A DNA stretch of 64,000 nucleotides from Opitutaceae bacterium. GTDB taxonomy: Bacteria > Verrucomicrobiota > Verrucomicrobiia > Opitutales > Opitutaceae. How positions within the stretch are numbered: the first letter of the stretch is position 1; every line of letters starts with the position of its first letter. A program made the position numbers and the translations under genes. The DNA is taken from the NCBI GenBank assembly GCA_016795565.1, contig JAEUGW010000023.1:1-64000 (forward strand), read 5' to 3'. This document shows, one piece after another, positions 32,775-41,666 of the stretch. The notes below the pieces were generated by a model. That model worked only from the letters and a program-made list of their open reading frames with translations. It was not told the DNA's origin and ran no database searches.

Positions 32775-33368
32775 ATGCTAGCCATCGTGGACAGCGGCGG
32801 CGCCAACATCGCCTCGGTGCGCTTTGCACTCGAGCGGCTGGGCGTGGCCAGCGAACTCACGGCGGATCCGACGGTGATCCGCTCCGCCGAACGCGTCATC
32901 TTGCCCGGGGTCGGCTCCGCCGCCGAGGGCATGAAGCGCCTGCAGGCCAAGGGTCTCGTCGATTGTGTGCGCAGCCTCACCCAGCCCGTGCTGGGCGTCT
33001 GCCTCGGCATGCAGCTCCTTTTTGAAAAATCCGGGGAAGGTGACACGCCGACCCTCGGCATCATCCCGGGCGAGGTGGCCCTGCTGCCCGACTCGCCCGG
33101 CATCACGGTGCCGCACATGGGTTGGAACACGCTCACGACCGGTCGCGAAGTCGACCTGCTCGACGGCATCGCGCCGGAGGCCCGCTTTTATTTCGTGCAC
33201 AGCTTTGCCGCGCCGGTGAACGCCTTCACCCAGGCGAGCTGCCGCCACGGCACGCCCTTCGCCGCCATCGTGCAGCGCGGCAATTTTTCCGGCTGCCAGT
33301 TTCACCCGGAGCGCTCCGGGCCCGCCGGCGCCCGCCTGTTGCAAAATTTCGTGGAGGGCCGCGCATGA
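32775..33368 (+). CDS. hisH: Imidazole glycerol phosphate synthase, glutamine amidotransferase subunit
   Basis: 197-aa class I amidotransferase that releases ammonia from glutamine for HisF. The nucleophile Cys is in GVCLGMQLLFE (about residue 77) and the His-Glu pair in CQFHPERSG near the C-terminus. LPGVGSAAEGM is the oxyanion-side loop. The ATG at 32775 (MLAIVDSGGANIASV) is the natural start; a longer frame begins in the repeat. Works as a heterodimer with hisF downstream. Confidence 0.95.
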   Translation: MLAIVDSGGANIASVRFALERLGVASELTADPTVIRSAERVILPGVGSAAEGMKRLQAKGLVDCVRSLTQPVLGVCLGMQLLFEKSGEGDTPTLGIIPGEVALLPDSPGITVPHMGWNTLTTGREVDLLDGIAPEARFYFVHSFAAPVNAFTQASCRHGTPFAAIVQRGNFSGCQFHPERSGPAGARLLQNFVEGRA

Positions 33369-33380
33369 GCCAGCCAATCC

Positions 33381-33403
33381 TTGGTCATCTAATAGATGAC
33401 CAA
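33381..33403. repeat. 23-base palindrome between hisH and hisA
   Basis: Arms TTGGTCATCTA and TAGATGACCAA around one A. Relative to 31570-31592 two positions of each arm changed together, so the stem is preserved. Confidence 0.85.
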
Positions 33404-33423
33404 CTTCCGGGGGAGATTTCCGC

Positions 33424-34152
33424 ATGATCATCTATCCCGCCATTGACCTGCGCGGCGGACGCGTCGTGCGCCTGACCGAGGGCCGGTTTGACCAGGAGAT
33501 ATCCTACGGCGACGACCCGCTGGCGGTCGCGCAGGACTTCGCCGCAGCCGGCGCCACCTGGCTGCACGTCGTGGATCTCGACGGCGCCAAGGACCCGGCA
33601 AGGCGCCAGACCGCGCTCGTGGAAAAAATCGCGCGCGGCGGCGGCCTGCGCATGCAGACCGGCGGCGGCATCCGCGAGGAAGCCCAGATCGCCGCCCTCC
33701 TCGCCGCCGGCGCCCAGCGTGTCATCGTCGGTAGCGTGGCCGTGAAACAACCGGCGCTCGTGCACGACTGGCTGCGGAGCTTCGGCCCGGAACACATCAT
33801 CCTCTCGCCCGACGTGCGCCTTGACGCCACCGGCACGCCGCGCGTGGCCGCGGCCGGCTGGCAGGAGAGCACCGGCGTGGCACTCGATGATTTCCTCCAC
33901 GGTTTCCTAAGCTCCGGCCTCGTGCACATCCTGTGCACCGACATCAGCCGCGACGGCAAGCTGACTGGCCCGAACACGGCGCTTTACGCGTCGCTGGTGA
34001 AGAAATTCCCGTCGCTCCAAATCCAGGCCTCGGGCGGCGTGTCGTCGCTCGACGACCTGCGCGCGCTGCAAACAACCGGCAGCGCCGGGGTCATTGTCGG
34101 CCGCGCGCTCTACGAAAAGAAGTTCACGCTGAAGGAGGCGCTCGCATGCTAG
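33424..34152 (+). CDS. hisA: Phosphoribosylformimino-5-aminoimidazole carboxamide ribotide isomerase
   Basis: 242-aa (beta-alpha)8 barrel catalysing the Amadori isomerisation of ProFAR. Catalytic Asp in [14 protein letters not shown] (about residue 8) and the second Asp in [14 protein letters not shown] (about 175) are present, with phosphate-binding GGGIR and ASGGVSS loops. Overlaps hisF by seven bases, so the pair is translationally coupled. Normal length. Confidence 0.95.
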   Translation: MIIYPAIDLRGGRVVRLTEGRFDQEISYGDDPLAVAQDFAAAGATWLHVVDLDGAKDPARRQTALVEKIARGGGLRMQTGGGIREEAQIAALLAAGAQRVIVGSVAVKQPALVHDWLRSFGPEHIILSPDVRLDATGTPRVAAAGWQESTGVALDDFLHGFLSSGLVHILCTDISRDGKLTGPNTALYASLVKKFPSLQIQASGGVSSLDDLRALQTTGSAGVIVGRALYEKKFTLKEALAC

Positions 34153-34913
34153 CCCGCCGCATCATTCCGTGTCTCGACGTGCGCGACGGCCGCGTCGTGA
34201 AGGGCACGCAGTTCCGCGACCACGAGGACGTGGGCGACATCATCGAGCTGGCCCAACGCTACCGCGACGAGGGCGCCGACGAGCTCGTGTTCTACGACAT
34301 CACGGCCAGCAGCGACGGCCGCACGGTTTCGACCGAGTGGGTCACGCGCGTGGCGCGCGTCCTCGACATTCCTTTCTGCGTGGCCGGCGGCATCCGCTCG
34401 CTCGACGGCGCGCGCGCCATCCTGCACGGCGGCGCGGACAAGATTTCCATCAACTCCCCCGCCCTCGAAAACCCGGCGCTCATCGGCGAGCTGGCCGGCG
34501 AGTTCGGCTCGCAGTGCGTCGTCGTCGGCATCGACAGCCTGCAGGACGGCTCCGATTACTTCGTGAAGCAATACACCGGCGACCCGACCAAGACGCGCTC
34601 GACCCTTTGGCGGACCCTCGACTGGGCCGCGGAGGCGCAGAAGCTCGGCGCCGGCGAGATCGTGCTCAACTGCATGAACCAGGACGGCGTGCGCCGCGGC
34701 TACGACCTCGTGCAGTTGAAGGCCCTGCGCGCCCTCCTCCACATCCCGCTCGTCGCCTCCGGCGGCGCCGGCGAGATTGCGCACTTCAATGACGTCTTCC
34801 GGATCGCCGGCGTGGACGGCGCGCTCGCCGCGTCCGTTTTCCACAAGGGCGTCATCTCCATCCCCCGGCTCAAGGAACAGCTCATCGCCGACGGCATCCC
34901 CATCAGATCATGA
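34146..34913 (+). CDS. hisF: Imidazole glycerol phosphate synthase, cyclase subunit
   Basis: 255-aa barrel homologous to HisA that joins ammonia from HisH to PRFAR, giving IGP and AICAR. Catalytic Asp residues in [15 protein letters not shown] (about 11) and [13 protein letters not shown] (about 176, here with Asn-Gln before DG) are visible. Phosphate loops are CVAGGIRS and ASGGAGEI. The start is the ATG at 34146 inside the hisA end; longer upstream frame belongs to hisA. Confidence 0.95.
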   Translation: MLARRIIPCLDVRDGRVVKGTQFRDHEDVGDIIELAQRYRDEGADELVFYDITASSDGRTVSTEWVTRVARVLDIPFCVAGGIRSLDGARAILHGGADKISINSPALENPALIGELAGEFGSQCVVVGIDSLQDGSDYFVKQYTGDPTKTRSTLWRTLDWAAEAQKLGAGEIVLNCMNQDGVRRGYDLVQLKALRALLHIPLVASGGAGEIAHFNDVFRIAGVDGALAASVFHKGVISIPRLKEQLIADGIPIRS

Positions 34914-34933
34914 AGCCGATCCCCGGATTTTCT

Positions 34934-35003
34934 AACGCAGAGATCGCGGAGGCCGCGGAGTTAGGCTTTGTCTTTCTCTGCGTCCTCCGTGCTCTCCGCG
35001 TTT
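34934..35003. repeat. Inverted repeat between hisF and hisIE
   Basis: AACGCAGAG and CGCGGAG on the left are mirrored by CTCTGCG and CTCCGCGTT on the right. It fills the gap and ends 15 bases before the hisIE start. Confidence 0.7.
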
Positions 35004-35017
35004 AAACACTTTCATAA

Positions 35018-35623
35018 ATGAAGCTCCCCAAGATCGACTGGAAAAAGAACGCCGGGCTCGTGCCGGCCATCGTGCAGGATGCCGCCACCCTGCAGGTGCT
35101 CATGCTCGGCTACATGGACGCGGCCGCGCTGAAGAAGACCCTGCGCACGAAGAAGGTCACTTTCTTCAGCCGCAGCAAGCAGCGCCTCTGGACCAAGGGC
35201 GAGTCGTCGAAAAATTTTCTGCACCTCGTGGACGTGAAGGTGGACTGCGACCACGACACCCTGCTCGTCACCGCCCGCCCCGATGGCCCGACCTGTCACC
35301 GCGGCACGGTCAGCTGTTTCGGCGAGGCGGGCGCGCGCGGCGTGGGTTTTCTCGCGCAACTCGAGCGGACCGTCGTGGACCGCATCAAAAGCGGCGACAA
35401 GAAGAGCTACACGGTGCGCCTCGCGAAGGAAGGCGTCGCCCGCGTGGCCCAGAAGGTCGGCGAGGAGGGCGTCGAGACGGCGCTCGCCGCGATGACGGCC
35501 GACAAGCAGGAATTCGCCGGCGAGGCCGCCGACCTGCTCTACCACCTGATCGTCCTGCTGCGCGTGAAGAAGCTGTCGCTCGCCGACGCCATTGCCGTGC
35601 TCGAGCGCCGGCACGGAAAATAG
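35018..35623 (+). CDS. hisI: Bifunctional phosphoribosyl-AMP cyclohydrolase / phosphoribosyl-ATP pyrophosphatase
   Basis: 201-aa HisIE fusion. Residues 1-110 form the cyclohydrolase (VLMLGYMDAAALKKTL, FFSRSKQRLWTKGESS, and the zinc Cys/Asp in VDCDHDTLL and GPTCHRG). Residues 115-201 form the pyrophosphatase (RVAQKVGEEGVETALAA, EAADLLYHLIVLL). It completes the histidine pathway: together with hisG, D, C, B, H, A and F every step is encoded here. The operon ends here, convergent with the cytochrome cluster. Confidence 0.95.
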   Translation: MKLPKIDWKKNAGLVPAIVQDAATLQVLMLGYMDAAALKKTLRTKKVTFFSRSKQRLWTKGESSKNFLHLVDVKVDCDHDTLLVTARPDGPTCHRGTVSCFGEAGARGVGFLAQLERTVVDRIKSGDKKSYTVRLAKEGVARVAQKVGEEGVETALAAMTADKQEFAGEAADLLYHLIVLLRVKKLSLADAIAVLERRHGK

Positions 35624-35657
35624 TTTCGGTCCGTTCAACCAGGCCGCGCGGCGCGCC

Positions 35658-37838
35658 TCAGCGCGGCGGGCGCGGCTTGGAGAATTCCGCCGCCGGCAGG
35701 CGCAAGGGGACCATCTCGCCGGTGTGATAATTGTGGCAGAGCTGGCAGCTCTCACCCGCCTTGGCCGGTTGATGACAGGTGGCGCAGACGTCTTTCCGGA
35801 GCGGGGCAAAGTTGCTCAGGAACAGCGCCGGGTCGCGGTTGGCGCCGAAGGAGCGGGCGTAGTCGGCGCCGGTCGCGAGCGTGTGGCAGGTGCTGCAGCC
35901 CTGGGTGCCCATCAGGCTGAAGTGCGCCGTGTGCTTGAAGGTGGTGAAGGGTCTCACGCCCGCCGCCGGCCGCGCAGCGCGCCAGTTGACCACGGTGGCG
36001 CCGGCCGCGCGGTCCACCGTGTGGCATTTCATGCAGGCCCCGGGCGCGGTGGGTGCCGCGAGCTGGGTGAATATCCCCTGCGCGGTGGGCGCGGGATTGT
36101 TCACCGTGCCGTCGAGCCACGCCGTCAGGAAGGCATCCTCGTGGCCGGACGGCCGGTAATGGAGCGTGTAGCTTTCATCCAGCCGATACCAACCGCCGGT
36201 GGCGACCCGCTCCTCCGCCGGGTCAAGCTCCAGTGCCGTCGCCGGCGGCGGAGCCGCGACCACGGCCGGCACCGGTGACGGGGGCGGCGCGGTGGGCGCG
36301 GGATCAGACAGCAGATCGTCATCGGCGGCCACGGTGGCCGGTTGGGTGGCCGCCGGCGGCGCGGCACTGGGCGACGCCGCGCGGGGGCCGGCCGGCGCGG
36401 CGGGCGGGATGGCTTCCCCGCGCCGGTGGGCGGCGACCTCCGTCAGCAGATTGGGCAGCCACGCCCGCTGGGCGGCGAGCGCGACATCGGCGGAAAACTG
36501 GCCGGTGCGGCCCGCGGCGGATGTGGCCCCGAGGCGGTGCATGATGACCGGCTGGCCCTGCGTGACCAAATTGGCGAACAGCCCCTTGATGCTCCACAGC
36601 AGTTGCGCGGCGGCGGCTTTCTGCGCCGCTGTCGCGCGGGACAGGTCGGCCAGATTCAGGTTGCCCAGGGTCGCCAGCGCGGCCCGCGCCGTGTCATCCC
36701 CCTCCAGCAGCCAGCGCATGAAGGGCGTGAGGCCGCCTTCGCAATACGCCGGCCATTCGCCGATCGCGGCCCCGGACGCCGCCAGCGTGGCGACATCAAT
36801 GTCCGGCAGGCGGAAGAACACCAGGCCCTTGGCCCCGGCCCGGCCCGCGCCGTCGATCTGGCCGGAGTGGCACGCGGCGCAGGTTTGCGCAAAGCCGCGC
36901 ACGAGCATCTGCCGGCCATCCGCCGCGGGTTCGTGGCATTGGGCGCACGAGGTGGGGCCGGGGGCCGGCGCCCGCACGTCCGAGAAGTGTTTTTGGAAAT
37001 GCGCCACATGATCGAACTGCAGCCGCGTGCGCCGCGAGTAGGGATATCCCGCAAATTCCGGGTGCCCGGCCGCGAACCCCGCGAACGGCGCCTGATGGCA
37101 GACCTGGCACTGCCGGTCGGTCAGGTGCGCGAGATCGCGGTCGGCGCCGCGGTGTTCGCGGTGGCAGGTGGCGCAGGCGAGATCCGCCGGCGGCCCCGCC
37201 GCGTGGGCGGCCGCCAGGGCGAAGGGCCGGGAAGTTGCGGACGGCGCCTGGGTGCGGGCGATGTCCAGGAGCTCGCTGGCGCTCACGCCGTGGGGCGAAT
37301 CGCTGTGCGGCCCGAGGTCGTGGCATTTGAGGCAGAGCTGGTTGTGCTGCTTGATCCGCGCGGAGCTCAGCGGGGCGGCGAGCGAAAACGCGGGCGACTC
37401 CACATGGCAATCCGTGCAGCGGTGGGCCGACGCGGTGTGCTGGCTGGTCAGCGGCCCGGGGCTGGACCACGCCTCCCGCGTCCGGCCCCAGACCGCCAGC
37501 AGCACCAGGCCCAGCGCCAGGCAAACCGTCAGCCCGGCCAGCCGCCCGCGCTGGGCGCGCAGGCTGCGCTGCGGCTGGCAGGGCGGCACCGGGCAGCCGC
37601 AGGTGCCGTCGGGGCGCGGGCCGGTCTCGCAGGCGGCCCCGAGCGAAATCAGCCGGGTGCAAACCCAGCGATCGCCCTTTTTCGCAGGCAGACACTGGCC
37701 GGTGGCGCGGCATTCGCCCTTCGGGCCGGGGCCGTAGATGCACGGGCAGCCCTCGGCCGCGCGGCCGCAGGTCCACTCGTCCTGCGGCCGGTCGTAGGTT
37801 TTGCGGTTATGGATGATGCTCTGGAGCAGGCGGCGCAT
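35658..37838 (-). CDS. Decaheme c-type cytochrome with Cys-rich N-terminus
   Basis: 726 aa with ten CxxCH sites: CTDCH, CLKCH, CATCH, CQVCH, CAQCH, CAACH in residues 140-320 and CMKCH, CSTCH, CATCH, CQLCH in 590-710. Between them lies a Pro/Ala-rich linker around residue 480-530. Before the single membrane segment (about 100-117, LAGLTVCLALGLVLLAVWG) is a cytoplasmic domain of about 90 residues with ten cysteines (CGRAAEGCPC..., TCGCPVPPC), possibly an Fe-S or zinc module. The layout would let electrons cross from a cytoplasmic centre to periplasmic hemes. Last gene of the leftward unit 40409-35658. Family not named. Confidence 0.85.
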   Translation of the reverse strand: MRRLLQSIIHNRKTYDRPQDEWTCGRAAEGCPCIYGPGPKGECRATGQCLPAKKGDRWVCTRLISLGAACETGPRPDGTCGCPVPPCQPQRSLRAQRGRLAGLTVCLALGLVLLAVWGRTREAWSSPGPLTSQHTASAHRCTDCHVESPAFSLAAPLSSARIKQHNQLCLKCHDLGPHSDSPHGVSASELLDIARTQAPSATSRPFALAAAHAAGPPADLACATCHREHRGADRDLAHLTDRQCQVCHQAPFAGFAAGHPEFAGYPYSRRTRLQFDHVAHFQKHFSDVRAPAPGPTSCAQCHEPAADGRQMLVRGFAQTCAACHSGQIDGAGRAGAKGLVFFRLPDIDVATLAASGAAIGEWPAYCEGGLTPFMRWLLEGDDTARAALATLGNLNLADLSRATAAQKAAAAQLLWSIKGLFANLVTQGQPVIMHRLGATSAAGRTGQFSADVALAAQRAWLPNLLTEVAAHRRGEAIPPAAPAGPRAASPSAAPPAATQPATVAADDDLLSDPAPTAPPPSPVPAVVAAPPPATALELDPAEERVATGGWYRLDESYTLHYRPSGHEDAFLTAWLDGTVNNPAPTAQGIFTQLAAPTAPGACMKCHTVDRAAGATVVNWRAARPAAGVRPFTTFKHTAHFSLMGTQGCSTCHTLATGADYARSFGANRDPALFLSNFAPLRKDVCATCHQPAKAGESCQLCHNYHTGEMVPLRLPAAEFSKPRPPR

Positions 37839-37848
37839 GGCGGGAGGG

Positions 37849-38670
37849 CTACAGCCGGTGGGCGTAGTGCAGGACGAGCCAGACGTGCGCCCCCACGAGG
37901 ACGAGCAGCCCGTAGGTCAGCGGGATGTGCACGAAGAGCCAGAGCTTGAGCAACCGCTGGCCCGCCCACTGGGCGTCGAGGTTGCGCTTGGCCTCGAGCA
38001 ATTCCCCGAGCTGATCCGCCAGGACGCTTTCGCGCGGGTTCAGGAAACGGCGCAGCGCCGCGAGCTCGGTGATCACCCGGTGGTGGCGGGCATCGTCCCC
38101 CGCCAGCGGGGCCAGCAGCGGCGGCCGGCGGGCAAAATAGCCCGCCAGCACCCGCAGATAAAAATCCGCCAGCGTGGTGGATTGCGTCTCCTTCTCCGCC
38201 TGCCGCACCAGGGCGAGCACCTCCGCCTCCACCCCGTGGCGCAGTCGGGGAATCCGCTCATAGACCAGGCTCTCGCCGGAGCGCGCCAGCCGGGGCGGCA
38301 GCCAGCGGCTGAGCCAGAGCCCGAAGATGCCGCTGAGGGCCGCGATCAGGAAGGCGAGCCAGAGGACCAGCTCCAGCCGCCCGCCCGGCGGCCGCAGCCC
38401 GGCGTGCAGCGCGAACACCACGCACGCCAGCCAGCCGGCATAGAGGTGGATTTGCAGCCAGGTGCTCGCCGCCAGCAGCGGGAGAAACGGCAGCTTTTTG
38501 CGCGCGTTGAAAAAGGCCAGGCCCAGCAGCAGCCCGAGCAGCAACCAGCCGGTGTAGAGGTCCGCCGGGCGCAGGGCGTTCCCCGCGAGCCACCAGGCCG
38601 CCGTGAGCGCGAGGGCGAGCAGGGCGGTCGTCAGCGATAGCAGCCAGCGGCGGCGGGTCAGGGCTTTCAT
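37849..38670 (-). CDS. Cytochrome b-like membrane protein
   Basis: 273 aa with four to five membrane segments: residues 10-30, 40-55, 60-90, 100-120, then a hydrophilic stretch (GVEAEVLALVRQAEKETQ), and a last segment VHIPLTYGLLVLVGAHVWLVLHYAHRL. Histidines within segments (LQIHLYAGW, FALHAG, FVHIPLTYG, HVWLVLHYAH) could ligate b-type hemes and exchange electrons with quinone. The stop lies 11 bases before the decaheme gene and the start overlaps the preceding gene by four bases. Start is the ATG at 38670; longer frame upstream lies inside the neighbour. Function inferred from context. Confidence 0.75.
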   Translation of the reverse strand: MKALTRRRWLLSLTTALLALALTAAWWLAGNALRPADLYTGWLLLGLLLGLAFFNARKKLPFLPLLAASTWLQIHLYAGWLACVVFALHAGLRPPGGRLELVLWLAFLIAALSGIFGLWLSRWLPPRLARSGESLVYERIPRLRHGVEAEVLALVRQAEKETQSTTLADFYLRVLAGYFARRPPLLAPLAGDDARHHRVITELAALRRFLNPRESVLADQLGELLEAKRNLDAQWAGQRLLKLWLFVHIPLTYGLLVLVGAHVWLVLHYAHRL

Positions 38671-40409
38671 TGGTGCAGCCAGCGGTTCAGGTTTTCGGAG
38701 GAACGCAGGTCGGCGCGGACCAGCGCGTCGTGCGGGCAGGCGCTCACGCAGGCCGGACCCGACGGCTGGTCGATGCAGAGATCGCACTTGGTGGCGCGGC
38801 GGATGGGGGCGCCGGTCTCCTCCGTGACGACGGGCAGGCCCGCGGCGTCGTGCAACGCGACCATCTGGATGGTGCCGTAGGGGCAGCTCTGCGCGCAGAC
38901 GCTGCAGCCGATGCAGGTGTCGGGGTTGATGTCCACCTGGCCATCGAGACCCTCCCGGTGGATGGCTCCGGTCGGGCAGCCGATCATGCAGACCGGGTCC
39001 ACGCAATGCATGCAGGCGCCGGCCACCATCACGCCGTCGGATTCGGGGCCCTGGCGGATGAAGCGCGGGTTGTTGTCGTGGGTCGCCGCGCAGGCGCGCA
39101 CGCAGTCATCGCACCGCGTGCAGCGGTCGAGGTCGATCAGCATGGCGGCGCGGCCGTTCATGAAGCGCTGGGCCACGATGAACTCGAGGAAGCTGTTCGC
39201 CTCGGGGGCGGCCGGCGGGGCGGCGGGTTCCGGCGCCAATCCTTGGGTCAGCGTGGCGAGCTGGGCCGGCGTGAGCCGGGGGAAGACGTGCTCCTCCAGC
39301 ACGGCGGTGGGGATGAACAGCGTGTCCACGTAGCCGAGCGCGCGCAGGCTGTGGCGCAGCGGCCGGAATTGGCCCTGCCAGCCGGAGATGAGCTCGCCGA
39401 GGCCGAAGGCCTCGCCCTTGCCGAGGTAGCTCTCGGCGCGCTCGCCGTGGTTGTAGCGGCGGCTCACCCGGGCGAAGCCGCTGCGCACGAGCAGGAGGCC
39501 GTTGGGGTAGTCGCCCTCCCGGGCCATCAGCGGCTCCTGCTCCAGACGCTCGCGTTCGCCGGCCTCGCGGCCGCGGTGATAGGCGTGGTGCCAGTCGAAC
39601 TCCCCGAAGGTCTCGAACCGCGTGGCGTCGGCGATCCGGCCGAGGACCTCGTCGGACAGGTTCCAGAACAGGGCGGTCTCGGCGAGATGCCGGCGGAGGC
39701 TGCGTTCGCGGTAAAGCCGGTCGATCTGCTGCTTCCATTCGGGGGAATACTTGCGGATCTCGCGCAGACCCTGCCAGCGGATCTCCAGCATCTGCGTCTC
39801 CTGGTCGGCCACGATGGTCGCGGTGCGGGGGGTGCGGCCGAGCGCGGCGATCTCGCCAAACATCTCCCCCGTGCCCAGCAGGGCGGTCCGGTCCGGGGCC
39901 AGCACGCCCGGCACGTCCTGCAAAAAAATGCGGGCCTCGCCGTCGCGGGTGAGCTCGAGCTCCGCCGCCGCACCGCGGTTGCCGGCCTGCTCGGCAAACC
40001 GGGGGCGCCGCCACCAGCGGGCGAGGCTGCCCCAGACGGACGGGCGGACCTGCCGGCGGTGGCCGAGCTGCTCCGCCGTGGGCTCCTTGAGCAGCACCCG
40101 GACCGCCCCGTCCAGGATCACGAAGGCCGAATGGCCGTAGTCCCCCTGGCGCACGATGATCTCGCCGCGTTGGAAGCGGCGGACGCGCGCATCGTTTTTC
40201 AAAATCCCCCGGAGCGGGATCGACGCGGGGAAACGCCGCGGGTCGGTCGCGACAAACAGCGGGTGCGCGAGCAGCAGGTCCACGTCCACCTCCTGCATGT
40301 CGGCGCTGAAGGGCTTGTCCCACCGCTCCGGCGCGGCATGGCGGCTGGCCACGCCCTGGGGCGGGATGGAGCCTGTCTGCACCGGGGCGCTGCTGACGGA
40401 TTTGGCCAT
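38667..40409 (-). CDS. Cyclic-nucleotide-binding / four-cluster ferredoxin protein
   Basis: 580 aa. A first cNMP-binding domain (about 65-215) contains GEMFGEIAALGRTPRTATIV, close to the canonical phosphate-binding cassette. A second, degenerate one (about 235-390) has GEAFGLGELISGWQGQFRP. The C-terminal 170 residues hold four Cys clusters for [4Fe-4S] centres: RCTRCDDCVRAC, CMHCVDPVCMIGCP, CIGCSVCAQSCPYG and CDLCIDQPSGPACVSACP, like the electron-transfer subunits of DMSO-reductase or hydrogenase-type complexes. No signal peptide, so probably cytoplasmic. It likely passes electrons to the cytochrome-b-like protein, with cAMP-type control as a possibility. Confidence 0.85.
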   Translation of the reverse strand: MAKSVSSAPVQTGSIPPQGVASRHAAPERWDKPFSADMQEVDVDLLLAHPLFVATDPRRFPASIPLRGILKNDARVRRFQRGEIIVRQGDYGHSAFVILDGAVRVLLKEPTAEQLGHRRQVRPSVWGSLARWWRRPRFAEQAGNRGAAAELELTRDGEARIFLQDVPGVLAPDRTALLGTGEMFGEIAALGRTPRTATIVADQETQMLEIRWQGLREIRKYSPEWKQQIDRLYRERSLRRHLAETALFWNLSDEVLGRIADATRFETFGEFDWHHAYHRGREAGERERLEQEPLMAREGDYPNGLLLVRSGFARVSRRYNHGERAESYLGKGEAFGLGELISGWQGQFRPLRHSLRALGYVDTLFIPTAVLEEHVFPRLTPAQLATLTQGLAPEPAAPPAAPEANSFLEFIVAQRFMNGRAAMLIDLDRCTRCDDCVRACAATHDNNPRFIRQGPESDGVMVAGACMHCVDPVCMIGCPTGAIHREGLDGQVDINPDTCIGCSVCAQSCPYGTIQMVALHDAAGLPVVTEETGAPIRRATKCDLCIDQPSGPACVSACPHDALVRADLRSSENLNRWLHQ

Positions 40410-40426
40410 GGTGCGGACGGGGGCGC

Positions 40427-41464
40427 TCAGGGCGCGCCCGGGACCTGGTAGGGTTTGCCCTTGTCGGCGTCGGGCCCGGGCAGCAGCGGATCAACGCCCG
40501 CGAGCTGCGCGCCGGTCACCCGGGCGGCGAATTCCCGTCCCAGCGCGGCGATCTTGTCGGCGGCGGCGGTGAGCTCGGCGGCGTTGTTCAGGCGCAGGCC
40601 CGTCGCCCGGGCGACGGTGATGATGCCGGCCAGCTCGGGCGTGGGCGCGAGCGCCTGGATTTTCTCCAGCAACTGGCGGGCGGCGTCGGCGCGGCGGGCC
40701 TGCGTGACGCCGAAGCCCGCCTTCACGGTGGCGCCGGCCACGGCGCGGAAACAAAACTCCGTCTCCAGGATGCTGCCGACGACAAACAGCAGGCGCCGGT
40801 GCTCGGGCGTGGCCGGTGGGTTTGACCGGTTGCCGGTGTGCAGGATGGTGTGCCGGACCTCGCCCTGGGACCAGGAAAGCAGGTTGAAGCCCGCGCTGCC
40901 GGCGGGGTGGCCGCCGACGTTGGCGAGTTTTTCGTCGGGCACGATGTGGCAGCCATAGCAGGCCGCGCCGAGCGCGTAGAGGTTGTCCCGGGTGATCATG
41001 CCGGCGGCGGCGGCCTCGACGCGGCGGGCGGCGCGGTGGGCGGGGGTCTCGGTCGCCTGCTTGGCCCCCGGGCCATAGTCGCCGTGGGTCTTGAGCCAGT
41101 CCCGGGCCGCGCCGTGGCAGGATTCACAGGCGATGCCGGCCACCGTCCGGTATTCCTCGTCAATGACCTGGCCGAGAAAATGGCAGTCCTGGCACTGGCG
41201 TTCGCCCTTCACCTTGGTCAGGCCGAGCCGGAGGAGCATCTCGGCGGTGGCGGGACGGCGCGGCAGCTCGTGCAGGGTCTGGTTGTGCTTGGTGCGTTTC
41301 CAGGCCTCGATTTCCTCCACGTGGCACTCGGCGCAGGAGGCCGGCCCGGTCACTTTTTCCGCCAAGAGCGCGGTCGCGCCGAGCCGCCCCGGCAGGGCCA
41401 GCACCGCGAGGAGACCGGCCAGCGCCCCCGGGGAAAGACCGGATGGAAAATTCATCAGACGCAT
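40427..41464 (-). CDS. Tetraheme cytochrome c (c554-like)
   Basis: 345 aa with a signal peptide (MRLMNFPSGLSPGALAGLLAVLALPG). Four CxxCH motifs occur in the first half: CAECH, CQDCH, CESCH and CYGCH, spaced as in cytochrome c554-family proteins; the second half is heme-free and helical. It should carry electrons in the periplasm for the same system as the decaheme protein. Start is the ATG at 41464; a second ATG lies at 41455. First gene of the leftward unit, divergent from the reductase gene at 41667. Confidence 0.85.
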   Translation of the reverse strand: MRLMNFPSGLSPGALAGLLAVLALPGRLGATALLAEKVTGPASCAECHVEEIEAWKRTKHNQTLHELPRRPATAEMLLRLGLTKVKGERQCQDCHFLGQVIDEEYRTVAGIACESCHGAARDWLKTHGDYGPGAKQATETPAHRAARRVEAAAAGMITRDNLYALGAACYGCHIVPDEKLANVGGHPAGSAGFNLLSWSQGEVRHTILHTGNRSNPPATPEHRRLLFVVGSILETEFCFRAVAGATVKAGFGVTQARRADAARQLLEKIQALAPTPELAGIITVARATGLRLNNAAELTAAADKIAALGREFAARVTGAQLAGVDPLLPGPDADKGKPYQVPGAP

Positions 41465-41666
41465 GGGGGGTGGGCACGGCCCGCACGAGACGGCATGGGC
41501 ATGGGGTCGGTGGGTGCGGGGTGCGTGGCTGCGTAACCTCGCCGCCAAGATTAAGCTGCGCATTTCCTGCGCAAGCCGATTCTCCACCATATTCGGTTTG
41601 TCTGTTGCCGGCCGCTCCCTGATAACGCCTCCCGCCCGGCCGTTTCCCCGCCCCTGAATCATCGCC
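41465..41666. promoter_or_regulatory. Divergent promoter region of the electron-transfer cluster
   Basis: 202 bases between divergent genes. CTGCGCATTTCCTGCGCAAG contains two palindromic TGCGCA words five bases apart (about 41558-41573), a possible regulator site. No clear -35/-10 pair could be fixed. Confidence 0.35.

Noticed and set aside
33365..33427. Tiny gene between hisH and hisA
   Set aside because: The short frame only translates the 23-base palindrome.
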